From positions 1 through 35,007 of IMG/VR virus record IMGVR_UViG_3300043410_000711: DNA of 35,007 nt. One strand, 5' to 3'. The notes beneath the pieces were generated by a model. It saw nothing but the letters and a program-made list of their open reading frames with translations, did not search any database and was not told the origin of the DNA. This document shows positions 6,661 to 16,652 of this stretch, one piece after another. Origin of the DNA: a virus. How positions within the stretch are numbered: position 1 is the first letter of the stretch; each line of letters begins with the position of its first letter. The position numbers and the translations under genes were made by a program.

Positions 6661-8349
6661 TTAAAAATTGCCTACATTTGTACTTGGGAATTGTCTTGTA
6701 TCCCCCGGCCAAATAATACGTACTGCACCGTGTCCACCAGCTCTGATAGTTCCAGCAGGAGATGAAAAAATACATCCAGCACCACCGCCGTATGTTTGGC
6801 CTGTGCCTCCTGAACCAGCTCCGCCTGCACCTGATGTGCCACCAGCAGCCCCGTTAGTGCCTTGTCCAAACAGTCCTACACCTCCGCCGTTAGCATTTGC
6901 TCCGCCTCCGCCTCCTGCACCTGCAGTTCCTGCAGTAGCAGTTTTACTACTAGTATTGCCCGGTGCAGCACCTTGTCCGCCACCGCTAACATTACCACCG
7001 GCATATCCGCCAGCACCGCCACCACCCGATCCACCAGCAGTAGTTGTACCTCGGCCTCCCATACCACCTCGACCGCCTGTTCCAGAAATAACAGCACCTG
7101 CATAGTTATTGCCAGAAGAGTCCATACTATCATCTCCGCCTTGTGCTTCACACACGCCTGTTAAAAACCTCGAAGTTCTTGCTTGATTTATGTTAGCTCC
7201 TAGCCCATTACCTACCGCAATAGTATAAACATCTCCTGGAAACACTGATATGTTATTGGCATATGCTAAAGCACCACCACCTCCAGACATTCTACTGCCG
7301 CCAAAACTACGGCCGCCTGCACCTACGCACACAACACTTACGCGGGTAACACCTTCTGGTACTGTCCAAGTATAATTGTTATAGTATACTGTGCCAGTTA
7401 AATTAGTCCCACCAGCTGCATTTCCTGCATAAATAGCTTGACCTGTTACAACTATAGGTGTTATACTACTGCTAGGTGCACTTGCTGCACTTTGCCCAAC
7501 GCTATTAATAGCTTTTGCTGTAAATGTATATGCTTGACCAGTAGTTAAACCAGTAATATCAGCATATCTCACAGTACTTGCAACTGTAGCACTAATATTA
7601 CCAGGGCTGCTTGTTACTATATATCCAGTAACTGTAGCCCCGCCATTATTAGTAGGTGCAACAAAAGTAACTCTTACTGAGCTCTTACTAATCATAGTAA
7701 GTTTGCTAATAGTTGGTGCTTCTGGTACAGTTGCTGCTATATTTGTGGTTGCATTAGAAATTGCTGCAGTAGATCCACCACCATTGGTAGCAGTAACTAC
7801 ACAACGTACAGTGGCATTAAAATCTGCTGGTGTAAGAGTATAGGTACTATTTGTAGCCCCTGTTATATTAACTCCAGTTCTTTGCCATTGATAAGTGTAA
7901 GTAGAAGAATAGCCTGCCCATGTACCTGAGGTACATGATAAGGTTTGCCTAACAACTGCATTGCCAGTTAATACTGGCAGTAATGTATTAGTAGGAGGGG
8001 CTATTGGTGTTATAACACTAGCACTTGGCTGACTAGTTGCACTAGTGCCCACACTGTTAGTAGCACTTATTGTAAAAGTATATGTAGTATTCTCAGTTAG
8101 TCCAGTTACCGTAACAGTACCTCCATTAGATTGATTTACTGTTGTTACAATATTTCCTGGACTACTGGTTATTGTATAATTAGTAATAGCCGAAGATCCG
8201 TGATTACTAGGTGCTGTAAAAGTTACTGCTACAGAAGAAAAACTAACGGCAGATACACCAGTAATTACAGGAACATTTGGAAGAAACTCTGGATATTTTC
8301 CTGCAAAGCCAAATAACTTTGTAACACCTGATGAAATGGACAATGGCAT
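6661..8349 (-). CDS. Tail adhesin: FnIII and Ig-like domains plus glycine-rich tip
   Basis: This 562-aa protein starts MPLSISSGVTKLFGFAGK behind AAGGAATC. A first fibronectin III-like domain (about 25-115) is followed by an Ig-like domain (about 118-205, with YQWQRTGVNITGATNSTYTL), a second FnIII-like domain (about 208-298), and a beta segment ending WTVPEGVTRVSVVCVGAG. The C-terminal glycine-rich region (about 345-562) is made of GGSGGGGAGG-type runs and ends GGHGAVRIIWPGDTRQFPST. From memory, this ending is widespread in cyanophage and other phage fibre tips, and glycine-rich sandwiches of this type act as receptor-binding adhesins in T4-like phages such as S16 (gp38). Probably the distal receptor binder or one of several. 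Confidence 0.88.
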   Translation of the reverse strand: MPLSISSGVTKLFGFAGKYPEFLPNVPVITGVSAVSFSSVAVTFTAPSNHGSSAITNYTITSSPGNIVTTVNQSNGGTVTVTGLTENTTYTFTISATNSVGTSATSQPSASVITPIAPPTNTLLPVLTGNAVVRQTLSCTSGTWAGYSSTYTYQWQRTGVNITGATNSTYTLTPADFNATVRCVVTATNGGGSTAAISNATTNIAATVPEAPTISKLTMISKSSVRVTFVAPTNNGGATVTGYIVTSSPGNISATVASTVRYADITGLTTGQAYTFTAKAINSVGQSAASAPSSSITPIVVTGQAIYAGNAAGGTNLTGTVYYNNYTWTVPEGVTRVSVVCVGAGGRSFGGSRMSGGGGALAYANNISVFPGDVYTIAVGNGLGANINQARTSRFLTGVCEAQGGDDSMDSSGNNYAGAVISGTGGRGGMGGRGTTTAGGSGGGGAGGYAGGNVSGGGQGAAPGNTSSKTATAGTAGAGGGGGANANGGGVGLFGQGTNGAAGGTSGAGGAGSGGTGQTYGGGAGCIFSSPAGTIRAGGHGAVRIIWPGDTRQFPSTNVGNF

Positions 8350-8358
8350 TTAGATTCC

Positions 8359-8835
8359 TTATGCAAACTTAGTTTGTGAGATGTACGCACTCCAACTATT
8401 ATCAGCTAATTTAATTATAAACATTACGTATACGTCAGTACAGTTAGCATTACCACTATTAAATATAGTACCGCCCTGGTATTTAGGAGTTATACTAGTA
8501 CCATCAATTTGGTAAGCAGTTGGATAGTATGCAGTATTTCCGTTTGGTACAAATAAACTAACTGTAATAGACTCGCCTACGGCTAATAGCGAGTTCAGTG
8601 TAGTGCTCGCATCCCCACGAACATTGAGTGTAAAATTGGTTATAGCTGTATTATACACCACAATGGGCTGTGTGACAACATCAAAATTAGTTGTGCTTGC
8701 GGGAGCAGCCCCTGCCGAAACTACTGTTTCTTTTGTGGATTTAATGGTTTTGTTACTTAAAGTTTGGCTACCTGTAAGGGTAGCCAAAGTATTTAAGAAG
8801 TTTGTATCAACTGTGTTTTTTACGACTAGGGTCAT
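8359..8835 (-). CDS. Virion structural protein, 158 aa, fibre-associated
   Basis: Starts MTLVVKNTVDTNFLNTLATL after an AAGGAAT Shine-Dalgarno and contains TGSQTLSNKTIKS, a short repeat-like phrase common in phage fibre proteins. A beta-rich C-terminal domain (about 45-158) follows, with ITNFTLNVRGDASTTLNSLL, ESITVSLFVPNGNTAYYP and IDGTSITPKYQGG, ending SAYISQTKFA. From memory, this domain recurs at the end of marine phage structural proteins. Here it stands nearly alone, so it may be a trimeric cap or small fibre. It sits between the giant repeat protein and the glycine-rich adhesin. Precise virion position unknown. Confidence 0.82.
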   Translation of the reverse strand: MTLVVKNTVDTNFLNTLATLTGSQTLSNKTIKSTKETVVSAGAAPASTTNFDVVTQPIVVYNTAITNFTLNVRGDASTTLNSLLAVGESITVSLFVPNGNTAYYPTAYQIDGTSITPKYQGGTIFNSGNANCTDVYVMFIIKLADNSWSAYISQTKFA

Positions 8836-8869
8836 ATTATTCCTTAATTATCCCTAAAAGGTACTATTG

Positions 8870-8891
8870 GGAAATAAGTAACTATATTTCC
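8870..8891. other. Intergenic hairpin between the 2579-aa and 158-aa genes
   Basis: Seven-base arms (GGAAATA and TATTTCC) enclose an 8-nt loop. It begins 2 nt after the stop of the giant repeat gene on the minus strand. The surrounding minus-strand sequence, TTTCCC then CCTTTTAGGG, resembles that around the hairpin at 21039-21060. It has no proper U tract, so a terminator role is doubtful. Confidence 0.45.
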
Positions 8892-8893
8892 TG

Positions 8894-11800
8894 TTAAAAG
8901 AAAGAAGCAAAATTGCTTTGAACTGTAGCTGGTTCGCCAAAGTTCCAGCCTTTATTATTGCCTAAATTAGTAAACCCTAACTTGGCAAAAAAGGCTGCTA
9001 AGGCATTGCTATCTTGAATAGTTAGATAATTGCCTTTTGCAGTTCCTGTTGGTTTACGTAAATAAAATTGCGTTCCTGGAGAGCTACTATTTAAGGTTAC
9101 CTTACTAGAAGAATTAGCACCAGTTACACTAAATTTATCTAATGTAGTTGTGGAGCCAGCTTCAAAAGTAAGCGTTGTTGGGCTTGCAGTAATACTACTA
9201 CTTATTTGCATATCTGCAAACGTATTAGAGCCAGTAATAGTCAAAGTACTGGGTGTTTTCTGTATAATAGTACCATAAGCACCTCCACCGCCTGCAAAAG
9301 TTTTTGCAGCTGAATTTGCCATATAAATAGTATAATCAGAACCAGTAAATCCCGATCCACTAGATACTGTCCAGTTATTACTAATTGTAATAGAACCGCC
9401 ACCTGTTATAGACCTAGTCCCTGTACCAGTAGAAACAAAATTAGCAAATGTTTGTGCAGTTGAATTTAAATTTAGTGTGCCAGCGTTAACATATAGCGTA
9501 GAGTTTGCTGCATAAGTTTGCGTTGCTTCTAAAGTTAATGTAACTTCTGGTGCATTAACACCTATGCCTGCCAGTTGTTTTGAAAATTGTGGTGTCCAGG
9601 TCTGAGTACGTGTAAAAAGTGGAGTTAATCCTGTATACGTACCGCCTGTGGCTAAGGTAAGAGTGTCTACGTTAACAATGGCAGTTGGAATAGTACTTGT
9701 TGTACCTGTAAAGTTTAGGGCTTTAAACCAACTACCACTAGTAATAGTGGGTACACTTGCTCCGCTTGTTAATGCTAAATTAGGAGCACTGTTAATAGAG
9801 CCGCCTGTAGTACCAACTGTAAAAGTTCTGGTAACGGACATTGCGGAAGTAAATCCGCCTGTCCCAGTACAAGTAAAGTTAGTAGCATCTGGTATATTTA
9901 AAACTGTTGTAGCAGCTGTTGTATGAGCTAGTGCAATATTATTTGAACCAAAAGCAATTGAACGAGTATTGGTATTATTAGAATTTAATATACCAAATGT
10001 TTGATTAGTGCCTCCCAAACTTAGAGTACCTTGCATTACATAACAAGTTGAAGTAGCTGTATAAGTTTGAGTTGAATCTAAGGTTAATGTTCCAGCAGGA
10101 ATATTAACTCCTATACCATTTAATTGTTTTGCGAATTGAGCTGTCCAAGTTTGTGTTCTGGTAAAAATTGGTGTTACGCTGCTGTATGTTCCGCCGGTTG
10201 CTAGTATAAGTGTATCAACATATATTGTGGTAGTTCCAGGTGTACAAGTACTGCCGGTAAAATCTAATTTTTTAAACCAACTGTTTGCAGTAAACGTTGG
10301 GACACTTGCCCCGCTAGTTAATGCTAGATTAGGTGCATTACTTGCAGAACCGCCGGCAGTACTACCAAAATAGAATGTTCTTGTTACTGACATTCCTGTA
10401 GTAAACCCACCAATACCTGTATAAGTAAAACCAGTTGCATCCGGTACATTTATAACTGTTGATCCTGCAGTAGTTGTTGCTAATACTATACTTCCAGTAC
10501 CAAAACTAATGCTACGTGTGTTTGTATTATTTGAAGTAAATGTGCCTGTTGTTAGTGTATAACCAGCCAAATCCAATGTACCAGTAGTTAATGTTGTTGT
10601 TCCAGTAGCTACTAAAGATAATGCTCCTGCCAACGTAGTAGTGGGAGTAGCACTGATTGTGACGTTAATGGTTAACGCTGCGATAGTTTTACCATTAGGG
10701 GTAATAGTACCCTGTCTAAACATAGTTGCTGATAATCCAGTAAATGTACCTCCAGTTGACAATGTTAAACTGTTTAGATTTAATGCAGTTGTACCTGGGT
10801 TGAATGCAGTAGTACCAAAATCTAATGTTTTGAACCAACTACTAGTGGTTAATGTTTGTATTGCGGTGCCAGAACCAGTAAATGTTAAGTTTGGCTCCCA
10901 ACCACCGGCTGTAGTTGAACCAAACTGATATGTTCTGGCTACATCCGCAGCCGCAGTAAAACCACCGGTTCCCGTCCACGTAAATCCAGTAGTGATTGCC
11001 ATAGCTAATACGGTTGTGGCTGCTGTAGTATGTATTAATACAATATTATTTGTACCGAAACTGATTGATCGCGTGTTGGCGTTACTTGAGCTGAATATTC
11101 CAGTTGTTAATGTATATCCACCTAAATCTAATGTTCCTGCAGTTAGTGTATATGTACCGGTGGCCGTTAGTGCATACGATTTACCCAATGTCACAGTGCC
11201 TGAGGTATGTGTAAATGTAGGTACTGCACTCAATGTACCTCCATTATAGTTAAACCCACCTGTTACTACAAAACTAGTACTTGGAGTAATAGTTCCTTGT
11301 GTAAGCGTAAAAGTTCCAGCACAGGTCCAGGTAGTGCAAGTAATAGTACCAATATTATTTAGTGTACCTGCAGTATATGTAGCAGTTCCACTACAAGTTA
11401 AATTAAACGTAGCAAAATTAATTGTACCGGCTGTTTGTGTATAAGTAGTACAACTTAAAGCAGCTGCTAGTGTTGTAGTTCCTGTGCTATTAATAGTAAA
11501 CGCTGCGATTGTTTTACCATTTGGTGTAATTGTGCCTGTTCCAGAACCAGTAACTGCTAAACCAGTATAAGAGCCATTAGGAGATAAAGTTAAAGTATTA
11601 ACGTTTACTCCACCAGTACCTGTAGCGCTACCATCTGTACCAAAATTTAATATATTAAACCAACTGCCAGCAGTAAATGTAAGAGTATAACCACCTGCAA
11701 AAGTACCACTTGCTAATGTTAAATTTGGAGCATTAGTTGATGTGCCACCTGTGGTACCGTACACAAAGGTTCTATTGTTTAGTGCGTCTGAATAGAAATT

Positions 11801-14800
11801 TTGTGTACCAGTATAAGAATAGCCAGTAATTATTGCCATATTTAGCACAGTTGTGCCAGTGGTACCGTGACTTAATGTTATGCCACCAGTACCCCATGCA
11901 ATAGACCTAGTATTAGTATTTGAAGAACTAAATGCTCCAACAGACAGCATATACCCATTTAGGTTTATCGTACCACCATTAAAGTTATATGTTGTTCCTG
12001 ATAAACCACTGGTACTAGAACCTAATGTTACTGTACCATTTGTATGCGTAAATGTGGTGGTATTAACAAAATACCCCCCATTAAGGTTTAATGTGCCTGT
12101 AGTTAAAGTAGCACTGTTACAAGTAATTGAACTACCGTTAGCTGTAACTGTAGCGCCATTAATTGTAAATGTAGTAGAACTTAATGTAGAATATGAAGAT
12201 GAGTCATAAAACCCTAACGTACCACCATTAATTGTAGCGGCGCCAGTGCAAGTAATTCCATAAAGAAGTGAATTACCGGCAGTTTGCGTATACGTAGTAC
12301 AAGTAAATCCTCCTAAAAGTATATTACTAGATGAAGTAGTATTCAATGTAACCGCAGCGACGGTTAGAGTAGTGTTTAAACCATTCCAGCTAATTCCTCC
12401 ACTGCCTACCAAGTTAATAGACATATTAGCTAGGGGTGTTCCGGTATTATTTTGACCAATAGATAGACTACCTAAATTTAATGTCGTGGTAGGAACAGTT
12501 GCCGCACCAGCAATTGAAAGATTATTAAACCAACTACCTGAGGTATATGTAATAGTACTAGTATTGGTGCCGGTAATAGTAACATTTGGTGCATTAGTGC
12601 TACTACCGCCTGTAGTACCAAATGTAAATGTTCTTGTAACCGGTGCCTCTGTTGTAAATCCACCGGTACCAGTCCAGGTAAACCCAGTGGCATTTGCCAT
12701 TGATAGTACAGTTTGTGCAGCTGTGGCAGTATTTAAAACAATACTGGCACTACCAAAAGCTATCGCTCGTGTATTGGTATTACTAGAACTAAAAATATTA
12801 TTTGTTGTTAGATTAAAATTATTTAATGCTAGTGTACCTGTAGTAAGAGTTATAGCTCCATTACTGATTAATGCACTAGCTAATGTTGTAGTTCCACCAG
12901 GACAGTTAATGGTTAATGCAGCTAAGTTTCCTTGGCTGGCAGATGTGTTTGCATTACTAATAGTACCTGTGCCAACCATTGTTGCAGTTAATGCAGTAAA
13001 TGTGCCGGTGCTATTTAAAGCTAAACTATTTAAGTTTAAGTTAGTACTAGGAACCGCAAATTGTGTAGTACCAAAATCAAGTTTATTAAACCAACTACCA
13101 CTTGAAAGTGTTTGTGCGGCAGTGTCAGATCCAATAAAAGTTAAATTGGGTGCATTAATAGAAGTACCACCTGTAGTACCAAAAGTAAAAGTTCTTGTGA
13201 TATCTGCAGCTGCTCTAAATCCACCTGTACCAGTCCAGGTAAAGTTAGTGGTATTAGCCATAGACAGATTGGTTGCGCCCACTGTAGTAGTTGCTAATAT
13301 AATATTATTACTGCCAAATGCGATTGAGCGAGTTGTGGAAAAAGATGAAACAAATGTGCCAATAGTTAAATCAAATCCACCCAAATTTAAGGTGCCTTCG
13401 GTTAAAGTAAATATTGAGGTTGCTGTATATGTTTGTGTGCCGTCTAGTGTTAGTGTTACTCCGGAGCCATTAACACCTATACCACCCAATTGCTTTGAAA
13501 ATTGTGGCGTCCAGGTTTGTGTGCGAGTAAAGCTTGGGCGTAATCCAGTAAATGTTCCTCCACTGGATAATGTCAGTGTACTAACGTTTAATACTGTTGA
13601 TCCTACGTCAAATGCTGTAGTGCCAAAATCAAGTGTATTAAACCAACTACTAGTGGTTAATGTTTGTATTGCGGTGCCAGAACCAGTAAAGGTTAAACTA
13701 AGAGCATTTGCAGATGTACCACCTTGTGTGCTACCAAAAGTAAATACTCTGGCTGGTGTTGCCGGTGCTCTTAGGCCGCCTGTTCCTGTACGAGTAAACC
13801 CAAGTGCTTGTGGAAAGTTTAATGCATTACTTCCTGCAATAGCACTTTGTAATGTAATATTATTAGATCCAAAAGCTATAGCGCGATCAGTAGTACCTGA
13901 TGATTGAAGCGAACTGGCAGTAATATCGTAGCCGTTTAAGTCTAATGTTCCTGTTATTAACAAAAGAGTGCTGCCCACGTTCAAAGCGGAAGACAGCGAA
14001 CAAGTATTTCCTACACCAACATCAATAGTTACACCACCAATAAGTGCACCGTTACCAGTAATACTGCCTGTACCTACCATTGTAGCAGTATATCCTGTAT
14101 ATGTACAGCCACTAGATAAAACTATAGTGTTAACATATGACCCGACTAGTCCGACACTAAAAGCAGTTGTGCCAAAATCTAATTTATTAAACCAACTATT
14201 GTTGGTTAATGTCTGTACAGCTGTTCCAGATCCAGTAAAAGTTAAATTGGGTGCATTAGTAGAAGTACCGCCAGCGGTGCTACCAAAACTAAAAGTTCTT
14301 GTGATATTTGCAGCTGCTCGAAATCCGCCTGTACCAGTACAAGTAAACCCAGTGGCATTTGCTATTGACAAATTAGTTCTACCAGCCGTCAGGTTGTTTA
14401 AAATAATATTATTGGATCCAAATGCCACCGCCCGAGTGTTAGAATTACTTGAATTAAATGTTTCAATTGTTAGATCGTAACCGCCTAGATTTAAAGTACC
14501 CGCAGTTAAGAAAAAATCAGATCCGGCGACATAGGTTTGTGTGCCATCTAAAGTTAGGGTTATACCTGCATAACCAACGCCTAAACCACGGAATTGTTTG
14601 CTGTATTGTGCTGTCCAAGTTTGTGTACGAGTGAACATTGGCACCAAGTTGGTATATGTACCAGTACTGGATAACACTAATGTGCTTACATAAAATCCAT
14701 CTACTGCAGTACTCATAGTAGGAGTATTTGTACTGTTTGTAAAATCCAGTGTGTTAAACCAAGAACCAGGTTCTATGTTTAAAGTGGCAGTTTCAGTACT

Positions 14801-16633
14801 ACTGATAAAAGATACATTTGGTGCATTGGATAGGGTGGCTCCGCTACTGGTACCAATATTAAGAGTTCTAACTCCGCCACCTGACATGGCTAAAACAAAT
14901 TTACCTGTACCAGTCCAAGTAAAATTGGTGATATTCGCCATATCCAGCATGTTAGCTGAATATGTTCCAGAACTTTGTACAATAATATTACTAGAGCCAA
15001 ATATTATCGAACGAACTTGACTGGTAGTGGAACTAAATTGAGCAGTGGTTAAAGTGAACCCATTTAAGTCGAGCGTACCATTAGTTAGTGTGGTAGTAGC
15101 AGCACTAACACCAGAAACAGTAAGATCGTCTAACAGTGTTATTACATCTGTATTGGCAGCATTAATAGTAAGTCCTCTGATACTTTTTCCTCTGCTTAGA
15201 ATAGTACCTGCTGAGTTCATTATAGGCAGTAAACCAGTATAAGTACCAGAACTACTTAAAATTATATTTTTAACGTAAATACTAGTTGTTCCTGGATCAA
15301 ATGCAGTAGTACCAAAATCTACTGTGCGAAAATAGCTAGTATCTGTAATAGTTTGTACTGCGGAACCAGTTCCAGTAAAAGTTAAATTAGGTGCATTGTC
15401 TACACTTGGCCAAGTTGCGGTAGCAAATGAAAAGGTTCTGGTTATATCGGCTGTTGCGGTAAATCCACCAGTACCAGTACAAGTAAAGTTAGCGGCACTT
15501 CCCATTGATAAGTTAGTTTGGCCAGCTGTGGTAGTAGCCAACTTAATATTATTTGAGCCAAAAGTTATTGAACGAGCAGCACTACTGGGTGCAGTAAAAA
15601 CACCTGTTGTTAAATCGAATCCATTTAAATTTAATGTACCGCTTGTAAAAGTAAATGTGCCTGTGGGTGTTAAAGAAAATGCACCTGTTAAAGTAGTAGT
15701 ATTAGCAACACTATTGATTGTTATTGCAGGAAGGGTAGTATTACCTCTGCCATTAAGAATACCTGTACCTGTTATTGTAGGTGTTAAATTGGTAAACGTA
15801 CCACCAGCAGAAAGTGCCAAGCCTCGTAGCGTTAAACTAGTTGTGCCTGGATTAAATGCTGTTGTGCCAAAATCAAGGTTACCAAAAGTACCAGAAAGAG
15901 TTTGCGCAGCAGTTCCAGTTCCAGTAAATGTTAAGTTAGGTGCACCTGCAACCAAAGTACTACATGCAAAAGTTCCTGATAGATTTGCTGGGGCAGTAAA
16001 TCCGCCAGTACCCGTACAAGAAAATGTTGTACCAGTTGTTACATTTAATGAACCACCACTAGTACCATTTGTATTATTGGCTATTACAATATTGCTTGAG
16101 CCAAAAGCTATACTGCGTGTATTTGCAGTAGTAGAGTCAAAAAAAGTAGTTGTTAGTGTAAATCCATTTAGATCAAGTGTGCCAGAGTTTAAGTTAAAAC
16201 TTCGATTTGAGCCTATGGTTAAGGCACTACCTAGTGCAAGTGTTCCAGCGTTACCATTAGTTACATTTGCGTTTAAAACTGTTCCATTTGTAGTAATTGT
16301 TTTTATAGTAGCCGCAGTTGGATTAAAAGTAATACTATTTATAGCTGTCCAAACAGTTCCAGCTATTAGGGACATATTACCCGCTATAGTAAAACTAGGA
16401 CTACTGCCACCGGTATCAAATGTTACTGTACCAGCAGATACTGTAATATCTAAACAGTTTAGTCCAACAGTGCCGCCTAGCGAAACAGTATAAGTACCGG
16501 GTTGGTCAAAAAATACTGAATCAGCTGCAGTAGGTACGCTGGCTCCGCCAGCTCCGCCCGAAGTTGCACTCCAATATGCAGTAGAAGTTGAATTCCATTG
16601 ATTTGTTCCACCAACCCAATATCTATTTGCCAT
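8894..16633 (-). CDS. Giant repetitive fibre/adhesin-like protein, 2579 aa
   Basis: One uninterrupted frame of 7.7 kb. The N-terminus RYWVGGTNQWNSTSTAYW...GASVPTAADSVFFDQPG is a motif seen, from memory, at the start of phage surface proteins. The body is about eleven diverged copies of a module of roughly 150-250 aa with ordered signatures: GTLDLNGYTLTTGxFSSSNTNTRSIAFGSNNI, TGFTWTGTGGF, TRTFTFGTTGG, NAPNLTFTGSGTA, then WF(N/K)xLDFGTT. Composition is Thr/Ser/Gly/Asn with few charges, which fits a stacked parallel beta structure. The C-terminal cap (about 2430-2579) has YLTIQDSNALAAFF and GNNKGWNFGEP. There is no signal peptide, so it is probably a virion fibre or spike. One of the longest reading frames one would expect in such a phage. 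Confidence 0.87.
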   Translation of the reverse strand: MANRYWVGGTNQWNSTSTAYWSATSGGAGGASVPTAADSVFFDQPGTYTVSLGGTVGLNCLDITVSAGTVTFDTGGSSPSFTIAGNMSLIAGTVWTAINSITFNPTAATIKTITTNGTVLNANVTNGNAGTLALGSALTIGSNRSFNLNSGTLDLNGFTLTTTFFDSTTANTRSIAFGSSNIVIANNTNGTSGGSLNVTTGTTFSCTGTGGFTAPANLSGTFACSTLVAGAPNLTFTGTGTAAQTLSGTFGNLDFGTTAFNPGTTSLTLRGLALSAGGTFTNLTPTITGTGILNGRGNTTLPAITINSVANTTTLTGAFSLTPTGTFTFTSGTLNLNGFDLTTGVFTAPSSAARSITFGSNNIKLATTTAGQTNLSMGSAANFTCTGTGGFTATADITRTFSFATATWPSVDNAPNLTFTGTGSAVQTITDTSYFRTVDFGTTAFDPGTTSIYVKNIILSSSGTYTGLLPIMNSAGTILSRGKSIRGLTINAANTDVITLLDDLTVSGVSAATTTLTNGTLDLNGFTLTTAQFSSTTSQVRSIIFGSSNIIVQSSGTYSANMLDMANITNFTWTGTGKFVLAMSGGGVRTLNIGTSSGATLSNAPNVSFISSTETATLNIEPGSWFNTLDFTNSTNTPTMSTAVDGFYVSTLVLSSTGTYTNLVPMFTRTQTWTAQYSKQFRGLGVGYAGITLTLDGTQTYVAGSDFFLTAGTLNLGGYDLTIETFNSSNSNTRAVAFGSNNIILNNLTAGRTNLSIANATGFTCTGTGGFRAAANITRTFSFGSTAGGTSTNAPNLTFTGSGTAVQTLTNNSWFNKLDFGTTAFSVGLVGSYVNTIVLSSGCTYTGYTATMVGTGSITGNGALIGGVTIDVGVGNTCSLSSALNVGSTLLLITGTLDLNGYDITASSLQSSGTTDRAIAFGSNNITLQSAIAGSNALNFPQALGFTRTGTGGLRAPATPARVFTFGSTQGGTSANALSLTFTGSGTAIQTLTTSSWFNTLDFGTTAFDVGSTVLNVSTLTLSSGGTFTGLRPSFTRTQTWTPQFSKQLGGIGVNGSGVTLTLDGTQTYTATSIFTLTEGTLNLGGFDLTIGTFVSSFSTTRSIAFGSNNIILATTTVGATNLSMANTTNFTWTGTGGFRAAADITRTFTFGTTGGTSINAPNLTFIGSDTAAQTLSSGSWFNKLDFGTTQFAVPSTNLNLNSLALNSTGTFTALTATMVGTGTISNANTSASQGNLAALTINCPGGTTTLASALISNGAITLTTGTLALNNFNLTTNNIFSSSNTNTRAIAFGSASIVLNTATAAQTVLSMANATGFTWTGTGGFTTEAPVTRTFTFGTTGGSSTNAPNVTITGTNTSTITYTSGSWFNNLSIAGAATVPTTTLNLGSLSIGQNNTGTPLANMSINLVGSGGISWNGLNTTLTVAAVTLNTTSSSNILLGGFTCTTYTQTAGNSLLYGITCTGAATINGGTLGFYDSSSYSTLSSTTFTINGATVTANGSSITCNSATLTTGTLNLNGGYFVNTTTFTHTNGTVTLGSSTSGLSGTTYNFNGGTINLNGYMLSVGAFSSSNTNTRSIAWGTGGITLSHGTTGTTVLNMAIITGYSYTGTQNFYSDALNNRTFVYGTTGGTSTNAPNLTLASGTFAGGYTLTFTAGSWFNILNFGTDGSATGTGGVNVNTLTLSPNGSYTGLAVTGSGTGTITPNGKTIAAFTINSTGTTTLAAALSCTTYTQTAGTINFATFNLTCSGTATYTAGTLNNIGTITCTTWTCAGTFTLTQGTITPSTSFVVTGGFNYNGGTLSAVPTFTHTSGTVTLGKSYALTATGTYTLTAGTLDLGGYTLTTGIFSSSNANTRSISFGTNNIVLIHTTAATTVLAMAITTGFTWTGTGGFTAAADVARTYQFGSTTAGGWEPNLTFTGSGTAIQTLTTSSWFKTLDFGTTAFNPGTTALNLNSLTLSTGGTFTGLSATMFRQGTITPNGKTIAALTINVTISATPTTTLAGALSLVATGTTTLTTGTLDLAGYTLTTGTFTSNNTNTRSISFGTGSIVLATTTAGSTVINVPDATGFTYTGIGGFTTGMSVTRTFYFGSTAGGSASNAPNLALTSGASVPTFTANSWFKKLDFTGSTCTPGTTTIYVDTLILATGGTYSSVTPIFTRTQTWTAQFAKQLNGIGVNIPAGTLTLDSTQTYTATSTCYVMQGTLSLGGTNQTFGILNSNNTNTRSIAFGSNNIALAHTTAATTVLNIPDATNFTCTGTGGFTSAMSVTRTFTVGTTGGSINSAPNLALTSGASVPTITSGSWFKALNFTGTTSTIPTAIVNVDTLTLATGGTYTGLTPLFTRTQTWTPQFSKQLAGIGVNAPEVTLTLEATQTYAANSTLYVNAGTLNLNSTAQTFANFVSTGTGTRSITGGGSITISNNWTVSSGSGFTGSDYTIYMANSAAKTFAGGGGAYGTIIQKTPSTLTITGSNTFADMQISSSITASPTTLTFEAGSTTTLDKFSVTGANSSSKVTLNSSSPGTQFYLRKPTGTAKGNYLTIQDSNALAAFFAKLGFTNLGNNKGWNFGEPATVQSNFASFF
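10833..10882 (-). repeat. 50-bp exact repeat inside the 2579-aa gene, copy 1
   Basis: Fifty bases are identical to 13641-13690, although the sequence just outside differs. Encodes the TFTGSGTAIQTLTTSSWF segment of one protein module. Exact nucleotide identity in an otherwise diverged module suggests recent gene conversion. Confidence 0.93.
13641..13690 (-). repeat. 50-bp exact repeat inside the 2579-aa gene, copy 2
   Basis: Identical to 10833-10882 and 2.8 kb away, in the same reading frame, at the matching place in another module of the giant repeat protein. Confidence 0.93.
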
Positions 16634-16652
16634 ATAACTACCCTTATACTAT

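Noticed and set aside
6668-7105. Plus-strand proline-rich frame
   Set aside because: It is the antisense of the glycine-rich adhesin tip: GGN codons read backwards as NCC give proline and alanine. Not a gene.
12486-13907. Long plus-strand open frame of 473 codons antisense to the 2579-aa gene
   Set aside because: It mirrors the repetitive Thr/Ser/Gly coding strand, giving a Val/Pro/Leu-rich product with no motifs, no RBS and several similar antisense frames nearby. It is a shadow of the repeat composition.
15396-16493. Plus-strand open frame of 365 codons antisense to the same gene
   Set aside because: Same Val/Pro/Lys-biased composition as other shadows; no start context and no plus-strand transcription unit.
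8894-16633. Diversity-generating retroelement acting on fibre genes
   Set aside because: No reverse transcriptase, template repeat or adenine-biased variable region pair was seen in the window; repeats found are direct coding repeats. It cannot be excluded elsewhere in the genome.
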